Below, piece after piece: positions 51,887-61,937 of a DNA stretch of 64,000 nt (the stretch's first letter is position 1; every line of letters starts with the position of its first letter). The stretch is from CAZZBK01 sp964652155. Lineage in GTDB: Bacteria; Planctomycetota; Planctomycetia; Pirellulales; PNKZ01. The notes under the pieces are model-generated. The model worked only from the letters and a program-made list of their open reading frames with translations, was not told where the DNA came from and ran no database searches. The position numbers were made by a program, and so were the translations under genes. The stretch covers positions 1 to 64,000 of the forward strand of contig CAZZBK010000011.1 of the NCBI GenBank assembly GCA_964652155.1, in the 5' to 3' direction.

Positions 51887-53095
51887 CTAACGCTGGATCC
51901 ACTCCGGATCGATCGTCGGGCTATAGTTCGTGTAACCCGCAATCGCTCCGCTGCTGTTGCCGCTCGAAGTCGTGCCGGGCAATTTGGCTTTAACGCCGTC
52001 GGGGGTCATCATCAGACAGTAGACGTAATAGTCGATCTGATCGCTGAGAAACGTGGCGCGACCGTCACAGAAAACGACATTCACTCCGCCCGGATGATTC
52101 GAGGACGGCCGCGCGTAGCCAGCCACGATCGCCGAGGGGGACGCGCCGGTCGCGGCCGCCGCGCTACGGTCCGACGACCCCCCCTCGGTGTCCCCCTCGC
52201 TTTGACCACCAACGGCGGCCGTGCTCGCCAGGGCATGGAACGGGCTGGGATAATTGTTGGATCCGTCGCCGCGACCGACATTGATCCGGTGAGCATCGCT
52301 CGTCGGGTTCGCCGTGTACGGAGGCGAGCCCCCCGTGACCCTTGGCGTATTCACTTGCCAAGTCATGCCCAGGTAACACTCCAGGCTGTCAACATAGTTG
52401 CCCGCATCAATGTTCTCGGACATCAGCAACGTGAATTCGAGACCGTCCTTCGCGGCAATGTACGCCTCGGAAACGCGCGGCATGCCGGGCGTGTTCGCGT
52501 TCCGTTTCGGGCTGTCGCTCCAGTGGTCCATGAAGATGCCGTTGGCGCGAAAGTCTCGCGCGCCAGGGGTCGTCGCATCGGGCAAGCCCGTGTTCACGAC
52601 ATAGGAGAGCGGCGAGCCGACCATCGTGGCTGGCGGGTTGCTCGGGCAGAGCAACACCGGAATTGGCACATACACACTGTACGCGGGAGAGACGTTGTCG
52701 GCCGTGTTTTTGTCCCCAGCCGTGCTCTTGTTGTTATCCGAGTTGCTCGTGTTCGCCGGAGAGCGAAGCTGATCGTACTGCGTGCGTCGGTCCAACTCGG
52801 GTAACAGTTCGATGACCCAACTCGCGCCGCGGCTGGCATGGTAGACGCGGTCTTGATACCCCGATCCGTCTTTCATTTGCACATAGTTCACATAGCCCGG
52901 ATAGCCTTGGTACTTGGACTCATGACTTTTCATGGCGATGGCCAGCTGCCGCATGTTGTTCATGCAATTGTTTTGACGAGCCTTTTCTAGCATCATCTGG
53001 GCGGCTGGAATCAGCATCATGGCGAGCATGCCGATAATGGCGATCACGACGAGCAACTCGATGAGCGTAAAACCGCGTTGTGTACGTGCAGACAT
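51887..53095 (-). CDS. DUF1559 prepilin-like protein
   Basis: 402 residues. The type IV pilin-like N-terminus is RGFTLIELLVVIAIIG, cleaved and methylated by a prepilin peptidase in the family, followed by a hydrophobic helix. DUF1559 features include NNCMNNMRQLAIAMKSHE and a C-terminal NVVFCDGRATFLSD, the 'H-x9-DG' segment. Such proteins are highly expanded in planctomycetes and their function is largely unknown. GAGGAGG precedes ATG 53095 by about 5 bases. The gene appears to be alone. Confidence 0.93.
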   Translation of the reverse strand: MSARTQRGFTLIELLVVIAIIGMLAMMLIPAAQMMLEKARQNNCMNNMRQLAIAMKSHESKYQGYPGYVNYVQMKDGSGYQDRVYHASRGASWVIELLPELDRRTQYDQLRSPANTSNSDNNKSTAGDKNTADNVSPAYSVYVPIPVLLCPSNPPATMVGSPLSYVVNTGLPDATTPGARDFRANGIFMDHWSDSPKRNANTPGMPRVSEAYIAAKDGLEFTLLMSENIDAGNYVDSLECYLGMTWQVNTPRVTGGSPPYTANPTSDAHRINVGRGDGSNNYPSPFHALASTAAVGGQSEGDTEGGSSDRSAAAATGASPSAIVAGYARPSSNHPGGVNVVFCDGRATFLSDQIDYYVYCLMMTPDGVKAKLPGTTSSGNSSGAIAGYTNYSPTIDPEWIQR

Positions 53096-53707
53096 GGGAA
53101 CCTCCTCAGCAACAAGCTAGTAAGCACCCCTGCTGATCTAGCCCAAGGAAGTCGATCCGGCGAACGATGTTGCCGACGTCACATGACCTACGGCGGATGC
53201 GCGCAGCCGAGCGCTGATGGCATGGCGATGCATGAGACTGTGAGTGGTGCGTGACGAGTGTTCGTCACGAGCGTCCGAGCGACAAATCGCATGGCACGAT
53301 AAGATGGTCGACAAGGCCCCTGTCGACGTACTGCTCTATGTCGGATATTATCGATCGTTCCCCCTGATCGCAAGCAGATTATTTCGAGTTTTTTTGAGCC
53401 GGTGTCTCCGCTCCTTTCTCTTCGCGTCATCGAGAGAAGCGAATCTTGATCGTGGCTCGCTGGAGCGGCCCTGCGAGAGATTGATGGCCAAAAACTGTAT
53501 CTGTTTTCACCGGTTTATTGGCGACTGCACCGGAATCTGCACCGTCGTTCTGGCCACGACGCGATTTTCTCGCTATCTTCGGGGGCGTTCTCTAGTTTCC
53601 GCCACTCCTGGGCCAACGCAGTGCGTGCTAGGATTGCCAGACCGCCGGCGATTCGCTCGCCTGTCGGTTCCTGCTTGCAGCAGCTCGACGTCACGGATGA
53701 CCTTGCG
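53096..53707. other. 612-base intergenic region with a hairpin
   Basis: It lies between the DUF1559 gene and the helicase. A perfect 8-bp stem (CGTGACGA, loop GTGT, TCGTCACG) occurs at 53250-53269, without a T-run. No convincing gene is seen. It holds the promoters for both flanking genes. Confidence 0.5.
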
Positions 53708-55774
53708 ATGAAGCCCGATCTGAACAGTGCCCAATTCGATGCCGTCCATACGCTCAGCGGCCCGCTGCTGGTCTTGGCCGGCGCAGGAACGGGCAAAACG
53801 CGCGTCGTAACCTTCCGCATCGCCGAGTTGATCCGTACGGGCATCGAGCCCGGCAAGATTCTGGCCGTCACCTTCACCAACAAGGCCGCCAAGGAAATGC
53901 AGCAGCGGGCCGCCGCGCTGCTGGGCAAACGACTGCCGCAGAAGCCCGAGATCTCGACCTTCCACTCGCTGTGCGTCCGCGTGTTGCGGCGGAACATCAA
54001 GCGGCTCGGCTATCCCGAGCAATTTGCGATCTACGATCGCGGCGATCAGGAGAGCACGGCCCGGTCGGCGCTGCGCGACATCAAGGTGCCCGACACGGTC
54101 ATGCGGCCGGGCGACCTGGTGAACCAGATCAGCCGCTGGAAGACGGCGTCGATCAAGCCGGGCGAGGCGGCGGCCATCGCGCAGACCGACAAAGAGCACC
54201 TCGCGGCGATGGCCTACCGACGCTATCAACAATCACTCAAGAACGCCGGCGCGGTCGACTTTGACGATCTGCTCCTATGCACCGAGGAGTTGTTTGGCAA
54301 TTTCGCCGACGTGCGGCAGAGCGAGGCGCGGCGGTTCCGACATTTGCTCGTCGACGAATACCAAGACACAAACGGTTCGCAATACCGGATCATCAAGGCC
54401 CTGGCCGGCGAGCATCGCAATCTGTGCGTGGTGGGAGACGACGATCAGTCGATCTACGGCTGGCGTGGCGCCGAGGTGACGCACATCTTGCAATTCAAAC
54501 GTGACTGGCCCGACGCGAAAGTGGTCCGTCTCGAAGAAAACTATCGCTCGACCGAGGCGATCATCACGCTGGCCAACAGCCTGATCCGCTGCAATCGCAA
54601 TCGGCACGACAAAATTTTGCGCGCCGGTCGACGCGGCGGCGAAGAGCCGCGCATCCTGCAATTTCCTGACGAGACCAACGAAGCCAAGGGGGTCGTCGAG
54701 GAGATCCGGCATCAAATCTTCAACCGGCTTGCCGAGCCCCGCGACTTTGCCATTCTGTTTCGCACCAACGAGCAGCCCCGGGCGTTCGAGACCGAACTGC
54801 GACGCGCCAAACTCCCCTACACGCTCATTGGCGGCATGTCGTTCTTCGATCGCAAGGAAGTGCGGGATGTGCTGGCCTACGTCAAGGTGCTCGCGCAGCC
54901 GCTCGATGAAGTGTCGCTGCTGCGGATCATCAACACGCCGCCGCGAGGCATCGGCCCCAAGGCGGTCGAGAACCTGATGGCCGAGGCCGTCGCCGCGAGT
55001 TGCTCGGTCTGTGCCGTCTTGCCGCAAGCCCAGCAACTGAAGTCACTCCCCCCCGCGGCCTTGGCCGGGGTCGACAAACTGCATCGCTTGCTCGACGAGC
55101 ACCGTCGCCGCGCCGAGCACGAGTCGCTCACGACGGTCGTGACCGACCTGGTGCACACGATCGGCTATCAGAACGAGATCAACCGATTGTACCCTGATCC
55201 GAACGATCAGCAGGCCCGTTGGGACGCAGTCGAAGAAGTGATCAATGCCTTGGCCAACTACGAAAAGCGAAACCCCGAGGGGACCCTGGGCGGTTTTCTC
55301 GAAGACGTCGCCCTGAGCGGGCGCGACGAGGGTGACGACAAGGAAGAGCAACTCGCCCGCAACGCCATCGCGCTGATGACCATGCACAGCGCCAAGGGAC
55401 TCGAGTTCTCGCAGGTCTACTTGGTGGGCCTGGAAGAAGGCCTGCTGCCGCATCATCGCTCGGTGGCGGCCGACGGGCCGGCGATCGACGAGGAACGGCG
55501 GCTCTGCTACGTGGGCGTGACCCGCGCGATGAATCGGCTCACATTGTCGCTGGCCCTGACGCGGATGAAGTGGGGCAAGCCGCGCAACACGATCGCCAGC
55601 CGATTTTTGTTCGAGATGCTCGGCAAGGCCGGCAGTCCGCAAGCGCTCAAGGCCCTGGAGACCGTGCAGGCCGAGTTTGCACCCGCGCGATCGGGCGGCA
55701 AGCCCTCGGCCGTCAAAAAGCCAACCCAGGTCAAGTCGCGCGCCGCCGCCAAGCCACCGCGGCGCGGACGATAA
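53708..55774 (+). CDS. UvrD/Rep-family ATP-dependent helicase
   Basis: 688 residues of a superfamily 1A helicase: Walker A LAGAGTGKTRVVTFR, helicase motif II LLVDEYQDTN, motif III GDDDQSIYGWRGA, motif V/VI ALMTMHSAKGLEFSQVYL and VGVTRAMNRLTL. The tail is basic with AAAKPPRRGR. It unwinds DNA in repair or replication restart. I chose ATG 53708 because the product then begins MKPDLNSAQFDAV, as in PcrA/UvrD; the earlier frame start at 53621 adds an unlikely leader. A Kv-like channel gene follows 28 bases downstream on the same strand. Confidence 0.93.
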   Translation: MKPDLNSAQFDAVHTLSGPLLVLAGAGTGKTRVVTFRIAELIRTGIEPGKILAVTFTNKAAKEMQQRAAALLGKRLPQKPEISTFHSLCVRVLRRNIKRLGYPEQFAIYDRGDQESTARSALRDIKVPDTVMRPGDLVNQISRWKTASIKPGEAAAIAQTDKEHLAAMAYRRYQQSLKNAGAVDFDDLLLCTEELFGNFADVRQSEARRFRHLLVDEYQDTNGSQYRIIKALAGEHRNLCVVGDDDQSIYGWRGAEVTHILQFKRDWPDAKVVRLEENYRSTEAIITLANSLIRCNRNRHDKILRAGRRGGEEPRILQFPDETNEAKGVVEEIRHQIFNRLAEPRDFAILFRTNEQPRAFETELRRAKLPYTLIGGMSFFDRKEVRDVLAYVKVLAQPLDEVSLLRIINTPPRGIGPKAVENLMAEAVAASCSVCAVLPQAQQLKSLPPAALAGVDKLHRLLDEHRRRAEHESLTTVVTDLVHTIGYQNEINRLYPDPNDQQARWDAVEEVINALANYEKRNPEGTLGGFLEDVALSGRDEGDDKEEQLARNAIALMTMHSAKGLEFSQVYLVGLEEGLLPHHRSVAADGPAIDEERRLCYVGVTRAMNRLTLSLALTRMKWGKPRNTIASRFLFEMLGKAGSPQALKALETVQAEFAPARSGGKPSAVKKPTQVKSRAAAKPPRRGR

Positions 55775-55802
55775 CGCGGCCCTCGGGTCAAGGAGCGCAA
55801 CG

Positions 55803-56546
55803 ATGCCGAACTCACACCTGTTGTACGAGCGATTGGGCTACCAGGTCTTTGTCCTCCTCACGAGCCTGATCGCGCTGGGGGTGCTGCTGGTGCAAGTCAC
55901 CGTGCCACTCGACGAGCCAAGTCATGCCGTGCTGGCGTACGTCGACGACGTGCTGTGCGTGCTGTTCTTCATCGACTTTGTGATCTGCTTCACGCGAGCC
56001 CGGCACAAGGCCAAATACTTCTTCACGCTCGGCTGGCTCGACCTGCTGGCGTGCGTGCCGACGATCGAAATTGCACGCTGGGGACGCGTGCCGCGGATGC
56101 TCCGCGTGTTTCGCGTGATTCGCGCCATTCGGGCGGGTCGCGTGCTGGCGCAGATGATCTTGCAGCGCAAGGCAGAGAACTCGATGTTGGCCGTGGGCCT
56201 GATCGCGCTCTTGCTCGTCTCGGCATCGAGCGTCGCCATCTTGCACTGCGAAAAGGGACCCGAGGCCAACATCAAAACAGCCGAGGACGCGATCTGGTGG
56301 TCGCTCACGACCGTGACGACCGTCGGCTATGGCGACCGCTATCCCGTCACGACCGAAGGACGCTTCGTCGCCGCGATCTTGATGTGCGCCGGGGTCGGCT
56401 TGTTTGGCACGCTCTCGGCCTATCTGGCCTCGCTGTTCATCGAGTCCGACTTTGTCAAAGAGAGCGGCGAACTCGACGAACTGCGGTCCGAGGTCGCCGC
56501 GCTCCGCAAGGTGATCGAAGAACGGTTCCCCCGCGACGGACACTGA
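55803..56546 (+). CDS. Kv-type voltage-gated potassium channel
   Basis: 247 residues with six membrane helices. The voltage sensor S4 has a row of Arg at every third place (RMLRVFRVIRAIRAGRV). The selectivity filter is TTVGYGDRYP, and the pore helix WWSLTTVTT precedes it. An acidic Glu-rich C-terminal coiled coil (ESGELDELRSEVAALRKV) may assemble the tetramer. AAGGAG is 6 bases before the ATG. A bacterial KvAP-like channel for K+ across the cytoplasmic membrane. Confidence 0.93.
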   Translation: MPNSHLLYERLGYQVFVLLTSLIALGVLLVQVTVPLDEPSHAVLAYVDDVLCVLFFIDFVICFTRARHKAKYFFTLGWLDLLACVPTIEIARWGRVPRMLRVFRVIRAIRAGRVLAQMILQRKAENSMLAVGLIALLLVSASSVAILHCEKGPEANIKTAEDAIWWSLTTVTTVGYGDRYPVTTEGRFVAAILMCAGVGLFGTLSAYLASLFIESDFVKESGELDELRSEVAALRKVIEERFPRDGH

Positions 56547-56559
56547 GGTGCAACGCCAC

Positions 56560-56759
56560 GCAGCCGTTGCTGAAAGAATCGAATCCCAAGCTCATCTTCG
56601 AGCGGTTGTTCCGATCGGCCAACCATCTCGCAAAGGCACAAGAGCATTCTCGACACGGAGCGCAAACGGTCGTTCGCGTCGGACTCCTGGCATTCCGTGC
56701 TCGTCGAGTTGCCCGGCGACGAGTTTCTCGCGCAGCTCAAGCTGCTGGCGTCCCAGTAA
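56560..56759 (+). pseudogene. Possible decayed gene remnant
   Basis: Gene-like peptide stretches lie in two different frames. One frame reads KESNPKLIFERLF, and another has SILDTERKRSF followed by SDSWHSVLVELPGDEFLAQ and then a stop. Joining them would need a frameshift near 56643. Each fits a planctomycete-type hydrolase or DUF1552-like fragment only loosely. The fragments are too short to name; chance similarity is possible. Confidence 0.25.
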
Positions 56760-56769
56760 CGCCAACTGC

Positions 56770-58092
56770 TTAGGTGTCGTTCAGTCCGACGTGCCGATAG
56801 CTGCGATCGAGCAGGTCCATCGGGTGTGCGATCCAGAGCGGATCGCCTTGGCGATGCGCCTCGCGAATGATCTGCAACAAGCAACCCGCGTTCGCTGTAA
56901 GCACGGCCTGAGCGCCGGTGCGGCGAATGTTATTGAGCTTGCGCAGGCTGAGCTGCCCGCTCATCTCGGGCTCGGTCAGGTTATACGTTCCCGCCGCGCC
57001 ACAGCAGATCTCGCTCTCGGGCAGATCGATCAACTGCAAGCCGGGAATCTGACTGAGCAAGCGGCGCGGAGCCTCGCGAATCTTCTGAGCGTGTCCGAGA
57101 TGACAGGCGTCGTGATAGGTGGCGCGGAGCGGGATTTTCCCCTCGGGAGGGACCAACCCCAGCGTGTCGAGAAACTCGTGGACGTCCTTGACCTTGCCGG
57201 CAAATTGCTCGCGCGCGCCCTGGAGAGCATCGTGCCAGTGATGGCCGTAGTCCTTGAGCATCGCCCCGCAACCCGCCACGTTCACAATGATCGCGTCGAC
57301 GCCATCGCTCTTGAGCGCCTTGAGATTCTGATCCGCGAAATCGCGCGCCGGGTCACTCGAACCCGCGTGATAATGGATCGCGCCGCAGCACACCTGATCG
57401 CGGGGGATCAACACGTCGCAGCCATTCTGCTGCAAGACGCGGGCCGTTGCCCAATGCGTGCCGCGAAACATCGCGTCGGCCACACAACCTCGAAACAGAG
57501 CCACTCGCGCCCGACGTCGGCCAATCGCTGGCAGAAACTCCGGCAGCGGCGGCTCGTCTTTCGGCAACGGGGGGAGCATCTCGACCAATTGCCCGAGCCG
57601 ACCCGGGATCAGTTTGACGAGCCCGGTCCGATTCAGCAACGTGGTCAACCCGAGTCGTTGGGCCCACCGCGCGGGGGCGAGCCAGCGTCGCATGCGATCG
57701 GGTCGCGTGAACAGGCCGAACAGTATCCAGCGATGAAACCAGTCGGCGCTCTTCTGCGGGCCGTCGTGCTGCTCTTCCATTGCCACGCGGAACGGCTCGA
57801 TGAGCCGACCGTACTGCACACCCGACGGGCAGGCCGTTTCGCAGGCGCGACAGTCGAGGCACAACTCCAAATGTCGCCGCACGTCATGCGTGAGCGGCAA
57901 TCGTTCGTCGGTGACGGCGCGCATCAGGTAAATTCGCCCCCGGGGGCTGTCGTTCTCGTTCCCCGTTTCGAGGTACGTGGGGCACGCGGCCGTGCAGAGG
58001 CCACAGTGGACGCAGTCCAAGAACCGCTGGTATTCAATGCCCGCGCCAGGGTTGTTCGACGCGGCGGGGGTTGGTGCTGGCGAGTGAGTCAT
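56770..58092 (-). CDS. glcF: Glycolate oxidase iron-sulfur subunit
   Basis: 440 residues. Two ferredoxin-like [4Fe-4S] motifs: Cys27/30/33/37 (CVHCGLCTAACP) and Cys78/81/84/88 (CLDCRACETACPSG). The two CCG domains follow (VAGCGAMLKDYG and ICCGAAGTYNL), as in heterodisulfide reductase. It is the electron-accepting subunit of glycolate dehydrogenase, passing electrons from the flavin to the quinone pool. Last of glcD-glcE-glcF, starting 3 bases after glcE. Length and motif order are normal. Confidence 0.94.
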   Translation of the reverse strand: MTHSPAPTPAASNNPGAGIEYQRFLDCVHCGLCTAACPTYLETGNENDSPRGRIYLMRAVTDERLPLTHDVRRHLELCLDCRACETACPSGVQYGRLIEPFRVAMEEQHDGPQKSADWFHRWILFGLFTRPDRMRRWLAPARWAQRLGLTTLLNRTGLVKLIPGRLGQLVEMLPPLPKDEPPLPEFLPAIGRRRARVALFRGCVADAMFRGTHWATARVLQQNGCDVLIPRDQVCCGAIHYHAGSSDPARDFADQNLKALKSDGVDAIIVNVAGCGAMLKDYGHHWHDALQGAREQFAGKVKDVHEFLDTLGLVPPEGKIPLRATYHDACHLGHAQKIREAPRRLLSQIPGLQLIDLPESEICCGAAGTYNLTEPEMSGQLSLRKLNNIRRTGAQAVLTANAGCLLQIIREAHRQGDPLWIAHPMDLLDRSYRHVGLNDT

Positions 58093-58095
58093 GAG

Positions 58096-59316
58096 TTATG
58101 CGAACACGAATCGGCCTGGGTTGAATAGGCCGTGAGGATCAAATTGTTGTTTTACCTGTTGCATCCAAGGGCGGTCGGCGCGCGGCGGACCCCAAGCCAC
58201 GAGCGGCGTCAGTTCCTCGCTCGTCGGGCATGACCAGACGACCGATGAGCCCTGCGCGGCCGCGACCGCCGGTTGCACCTGTTGCACGATCGACTTGGTG
58301 CTCGTGGCGCTCAACTCACTGAACCGGGCCAGTACGATGCCGCTGCCAGCATGGGCCAGCAGCGAGACGCCCGGCGCCGAGTGTTGCAAGGTTTGCATCA
58401 GCGACACGACACGACTAGGGACCACGCTGAACTTCATCACCAAGGGTGACTCGGCCGTCGCGGGGAAGTCGATGAGCGGCTGCCAGTCGGCACTCTGAGC
58501 GTGTTCACGAAACTCGCCGGTCGCAAAGGGGGCGAGTTCGTCGCGTAGCTGGCCACGCATCCAACGCACCTCGGGCTCGGTTCCTTCGAGACCCACGACC
58601 AGTCGCCAGTGGTTCGCGGCGAGCCCCGCTCCCACCGCGCCCGACGCGCTCCAGGCGGGGCCCGCGAGCAGTTCGATCGCCACGGGGGTGGTGCGCGAGT
58701 GAACCAGCGCGGCGAGTGAGTGCTCGGCTTGCTCTGCGCTTGCTAAATCGCAAGCGACCAGCAGCGCGGACTCCGGCTGCGGACGGACTTTTAACGTGAC
58801 TTGCGTGATGATCGCCAGCGAGCCATGCGAACCGACCAACAGCTTGCACAGATCGTAACCGGCAACGTTCTTGACGACTCGTCCGCCCGCTTTGAACAAC
58901 GTCGCGTGACCGTCGACGGCGCTGATGCCGATGACGTAATCACGCATCGTGCCGGCGGCATAGCGTCGCGGGCCACTGAAGTTGGTCGCGATCAACCCGC
59001 CGATCGTGGCCACGTTCGCGTGCGGAGCGTCGATCGGCAGCCGCTGGCGTTGCTCGGTGAGCGTGCGCGTCAGTTCCGCAATGGTCATGCCCGCCTCGAC
59101 CGTGACGGTCATATCGCGGGCCGGGTAATCGATCAAGCGGCGCAAGCCCGTCAGCGGCACGTCGAGCGCCGCCACGCGGGCGGCCACGCCCAGGTCGAGA
59201 CTGCGGCCGCCTCCCACGGGACGCAACGGTGTCTTCGCCGCGATGGCTGAGCGCACCGTCTCAACAACCTCGGCGGCAGTGGTGGGGGGCGACGGCGATG
59301 CGAGCGTGGATGACAT
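58096..59316 (-). CDS. glcE: Glycolate oxidase FAD-binding subunit
   Basis: 406 residues from ATG 59316 (a longer frame start at 59562 runs into glcD). PCMH-type FAD fold: LRPVGGGRSLDLG, HANVATIGGLIATNFSGPRR, VKNVAGYDLCKLLVGSHG. It is the small flavoprotein subunit that works with GlcD to oxidise glycolate to glyoxylate. Its C-terminus, RPWMQQVKQQFDPHGLFNPGRFVFA in outline, holds the conserved Phe-Asn-Pro-Gly-Arg. Gap of 26 bases to glcD and 3 bases to glcF, consistent with one transcript. Confidence 0.93.
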   Translation of the reverse strand: MSSTLASPSPPTTAAEVVETVRSAIAAKTPLRPVGGGRSLDLGVAARVAALDVPLTGLRRLIDYPARDMTVTVEAGMTIAELTRTLTEQRQRLPIDAPHANVATIGGLIATNFSGPRRYAAGTMRDYVIGISAVDGHATLFKAGGRVVKNVAGYDLCKLLVGSHGSLAIITQVTLKVRPQPESALLVACDLASAEQAEHSLAALVHSRTTPVAIELLAGPAWSASGAVGAGLAANHWRLVVGLEGTEPEVRWMRGQLRDELAPFATGEFREHAQSADWQPLIDFPATAESPLVMKFSVVPSRVVSLMQTLQHSAPGVSLLAHAGSGIVLARFSELSATSTKSIVQQVQPAVAAAQGSSVVWSCPTSEELTPLVAWGPPRADRPWMQQVKQQFDPHGLFNPGRFVFA

Positions 59317-59342
59317 GGATTTCGTGAACGATGATCGAGTGT

Positions 59343-60782
59343 TTACATCGCAGCCCGTCGACCGGGATGCTTTTGTTCGAGTCCACAGGCTCCGGCGGTG
59401 GGGAGCATCTTGCCGGGGCTCAGGTTGCCGCGCGGGTTGAAAGCCTGCCGCAGGCGATCCATCACCGTCAGGTCGTCGGCGCTGAACAGCTTGCTCATAA
59501 AACTGATCTTCTCGACGCCAATGCCATGCTCGCCAGTCACGCTGCCTCCACAGGCGATGCACTCATCGAGGATTTCCTCGCTGGCCTGCAGCACGCGCTT
59601 GACCTGTTCGGCGTCCCGTTCATCGAACAGCAAGATGGGATGAATGTTGCCGTCTCCGGCGTGGAACACGTTGACCACGCGGAGCGAGTATTTGCGACCG
59701 ATCTCGGTGATCCGCCGCAGGATATGTGGCAATTGCGTGCGTGGCACGACGCCGTCTTGCGTGCAGTAGCTGGGACTCAAACGTCCCACGGCACCGAAGG
59801 CCTGCTTGCGGCTCTTCCACAGCTTGAGTCGTTCAGCGGGGGTGGCGGCCAGCCGCACCTCGCGGGCCTTGTTGCGCTCGCAAATCGCAATGATCGCGTC
59901 GCGCTGTGCGTCGAGTCCGGCTTCGAGGCCGTCGACTTCGATCAGCAAAATCGCCTGCGCGTCGAGCGGAAAGCCGAAGTGGAACGCTTGCTCGACCGCG
60001 ACCAGAATGCCCTGGTCCATCATTTCGAGCGCGGCGGGGACAATGCCCGCCCCAATGATGTCGCTGATCGCGCTGGTGGCGTCATCGCACGACTCGAAGA
60101 CTCCGAGCATCGTACGGACCCCCTGTGGGTCGCGGGTCAGGCGGACCCAGACTTGCGTGACGATGGCGAGTGTCCCTTCGCCGCCAACGAGCGTGCCGAC
60201 CAGATCGAGCCCGGCGTACTCCTCAGAGGGGCCGCCAAATTGCACGCGCGAGCCATCGGCCAGCACGGCCTCGATGCCCAGCACGTGATTGACGGTCACG
60301 CCGTACTTGAGCGTGTGCGGGCCACCGGAGTTCGTGGCCACGTTGCCGCCGATCGTACACGCGCCTTGGCTCGACGGGTCGGGCGCGTAGTGAAAACCGG
60401 TCCCTTTCAGAGCGTTGGTCAGCCAGACGTTGACCACGCCCGGCTGCACGATCGCGTAGCGGTCACGCAGATTGATCTCGACGATCTCGCGCATGCGGGT
60501 GAGGACGATCATCACGCCGCCGCCGACCGGCAAGCAACCGCCGGCCAGACTGGTGCCCGCGCCGCGCGGCACGAACGGGACTTGATGCTCATTGCAGATG
60601 TGTACGACGCGCTGCACCTGCTCAGTCGAGCGGGGGAACACGACCACGTCGGGACAATTCTTCTCGATGACAAACCCGTCGCACTCGTACACCAGCCGCT
60701 CGCTATGGGCGCTGAGCACATGGTCGCTCCCCAGGGCAGCGCACAAGTCGTTAATGAGTTGAGGGGTAGTGAGCGCGATCAT
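59343..60782 (-). CDS. glcD: Glycolate oxidase FAD-linked subunit
   Basis: 479 residues. FAD-binding PCMH domain with FVPRGAGTSLAGGC, then DPSSQGACTIGGNVATNSGGPH and LVGGEGTLAIVTQVW. The C-terminal oxidase domain carries NVFHAGDGNIHP and GGSVTGEHGIGVEK, the substrate and flavin contacts of the GlcD/D-lactate oxidase family. With glcE and glcF it should form the membrane-linked glycolate dehydrogenase. The extreme C-terminus is Arg-rich. It is first in the trio, 123 bases after the GHMP kinase gene on the same strand. Confidence 0.94.
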   Translation of the reverse strand: MIALTTPQLINDLCAALGSDHVLSAHSERLVYECDGFVIEKNCPDVVVFPRSTEQVQRVVHICNEHQVPFVPRGAGTSLAGGCLPVGGGVMIVLTRMREIVEINLRDRYAIVQPGVVNVWLTNALKGTGFHYAPDPSSQGACTIGGNVATNSGGPHTLKYGVTVNHVLGIEAVLADGSRVQFGGPSEEYAGLDLVGTLVGGEGTLAIVTQVWVRLTRDPQGVRTMLGVFESCDDATSAISDIIGAGIVPAALEMMDQGILVAVEQAFHFGFPLDAQAILLIEVDGLEAGLDAQRDAIIAICERNKAREVRLAATPAERLKLWKSRKQAFGAVGRLSPSYCTQDGVVPRTQLPHILRRITEIGRKYSLRVVNVFHAGDGNIHPILLFDERDAEQVKRVLQASEEILDECIACGGSVTGEHGIGVEKISFMSKLFSADDLTVMDRLRQAFNPRGNLSPGKMLPTAGACGLEQKHPGRRAAM

Positions 60783-60905
60783 GCAGATGAGTCGAAACCA
60801 ACAGCAGCGAAGGAACGGAGTCGAATGGAGCGAGGCATTATAATGCGCCCCGAAGCAAATTTCGCCCCCTGGACAGCCAAAAAGCGACCTTCGAGCGGGT
60901 AGCCG

Positions 60906-61937
60906 TCACACGGCCGGATCGACCTGCACGGCTTGCACATGCCAGGCGGGGCAAGCGGCTGACATGGCCGACGTCAGCTTGGCGAGCGCGGCGGGAGCGT
61001 CCTGCTGGCTCCGCGCATAGCAGCCGACAATCGCCCCGCCCGAGCCAGCAAAGTTGGCTGACACACCGACCGATCGCGCCGTCTCGATCATCCGCACGTG
61101 TCGCTCGGAGGGCTCATAAAGTTGGCAGCGTAAATCAAAGTTGTGGTTGATCGCTTGATTTAGGCCATCCCAGTCGCCGCGCAACAATGCCGTCTTGGCC
61201 AAGGTCGCTTGCGCGGCGATCTCCTGCATGCAGGCAAAGAGTGCCGGTTCGCGCTCCATTCGCTCGCGCAGGGGACTGTGAATCCGCCCTGACGACGGTT
61301 TGCACGACTGCTCGTCGTAGGCGACATACAGCGGCGGCAGCAGCGCGGCATCGAGCGACTCATACGTGCCGCACTCGAAACCGTCGCACTGCGCCATGGC
61401 CGAGAAGTCCATGAACGTGAGCCCGCCGTAGACTTGCGCCACGCGGTCTTGGTAGCCCGCGCTGATGCCGAGTTCGTCGTTCTCAATAAATCGAGCCAGC
61501 GAGGCCAGCACGGGCTTGTCGATCGCCACGGAGTAATAGTCCATCAGCGAGCGGAGCGTGGCCACGATAATGGCGCTCGAACCGGAGAGGCCCACACCCT
61601 GGGGTATCGTGGTGCTGTAACCGATCGAAAACGGGTGTGGGTGCAACTCGAACGTTCTAGCACGCGCGTAGTCGACGAAGCACTTGATGGACGCCTTGAT
61701 CAGTCGGATGCCATCGTAGTAGCCGTGTCGCGTGACGTCGTCGACCAGATCATTGATGGAATCGAAGCGATTCTTGTCCTGCTCGCGGAGCACGATCTCC
61801 AGCCGATCCCAGGGAATAAGCCGCACGTGAGCATGAAAGTTTCCGATGGCCAGCGCGAGCGTTTTCCCTTGGTAGCCGTCCGAGGGATTGCCGGCCAGGG
61901 CGACCCGAGCGGGGACCGAGTGCTGGATGATTTTCAT
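60906..61937 (-). CDS. GHMP kinase, glucuronokinase-like
   Basis: 343 residues. The N-terminal motif ARVALAGNPSDGYQGKT closely resembles plant glucuronokinase (ARVxLxGNPSD). The ATP loop is VGLSGSSAIIVAT and the C-terminal GHMP motif is ANFAGSGGAIVG. It should make glucuronate-1-phosphate or a similar sugar-1-phosphate. Its ATG overlaps the TGA of galU by 4 bases (ATGA), so the two are translationally coupled. Together they give a route from a free uronic acid or sugar to a UDP-sugar. A galactokinase-like substrate is the alternative. Confidence 0.82.
   Translation of the reverse strand: MKIIQHSVPARVALAGNPSDGYQGKTLALAIGNFHAHVRLIPWDRLEIVLREQDKNRFDSINDLVDDVTRHGYYDGIRLIKASIKCFVDYARARTFELHPHPFSIGYSTTIPQGVGLSGSSAIIVATLRSLMDYYSVAIDKPVLASLARFIENDELGISAGYQDRVAQVYGGLTFMDFSAMAQCDGFECGTYESLDAALLPPLYVAYDEQSCKPSSGRIHSPLRERMEREPALFACMQEIAAQATLAKTALLRGDWDGLNQAINHNFDLRCQLYEPSERHVRMIETARSVGVSANFAGSGGAIVGCYARSQQDAPAALAKLTSAMSAACPAWHVQAVQVDPAV

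Noticed and set aside
53250..53269. Intrinsic terminator in the 612-base gap
   Set aside because: The 8-bp stem is perfect but no T-run follows on either strand.
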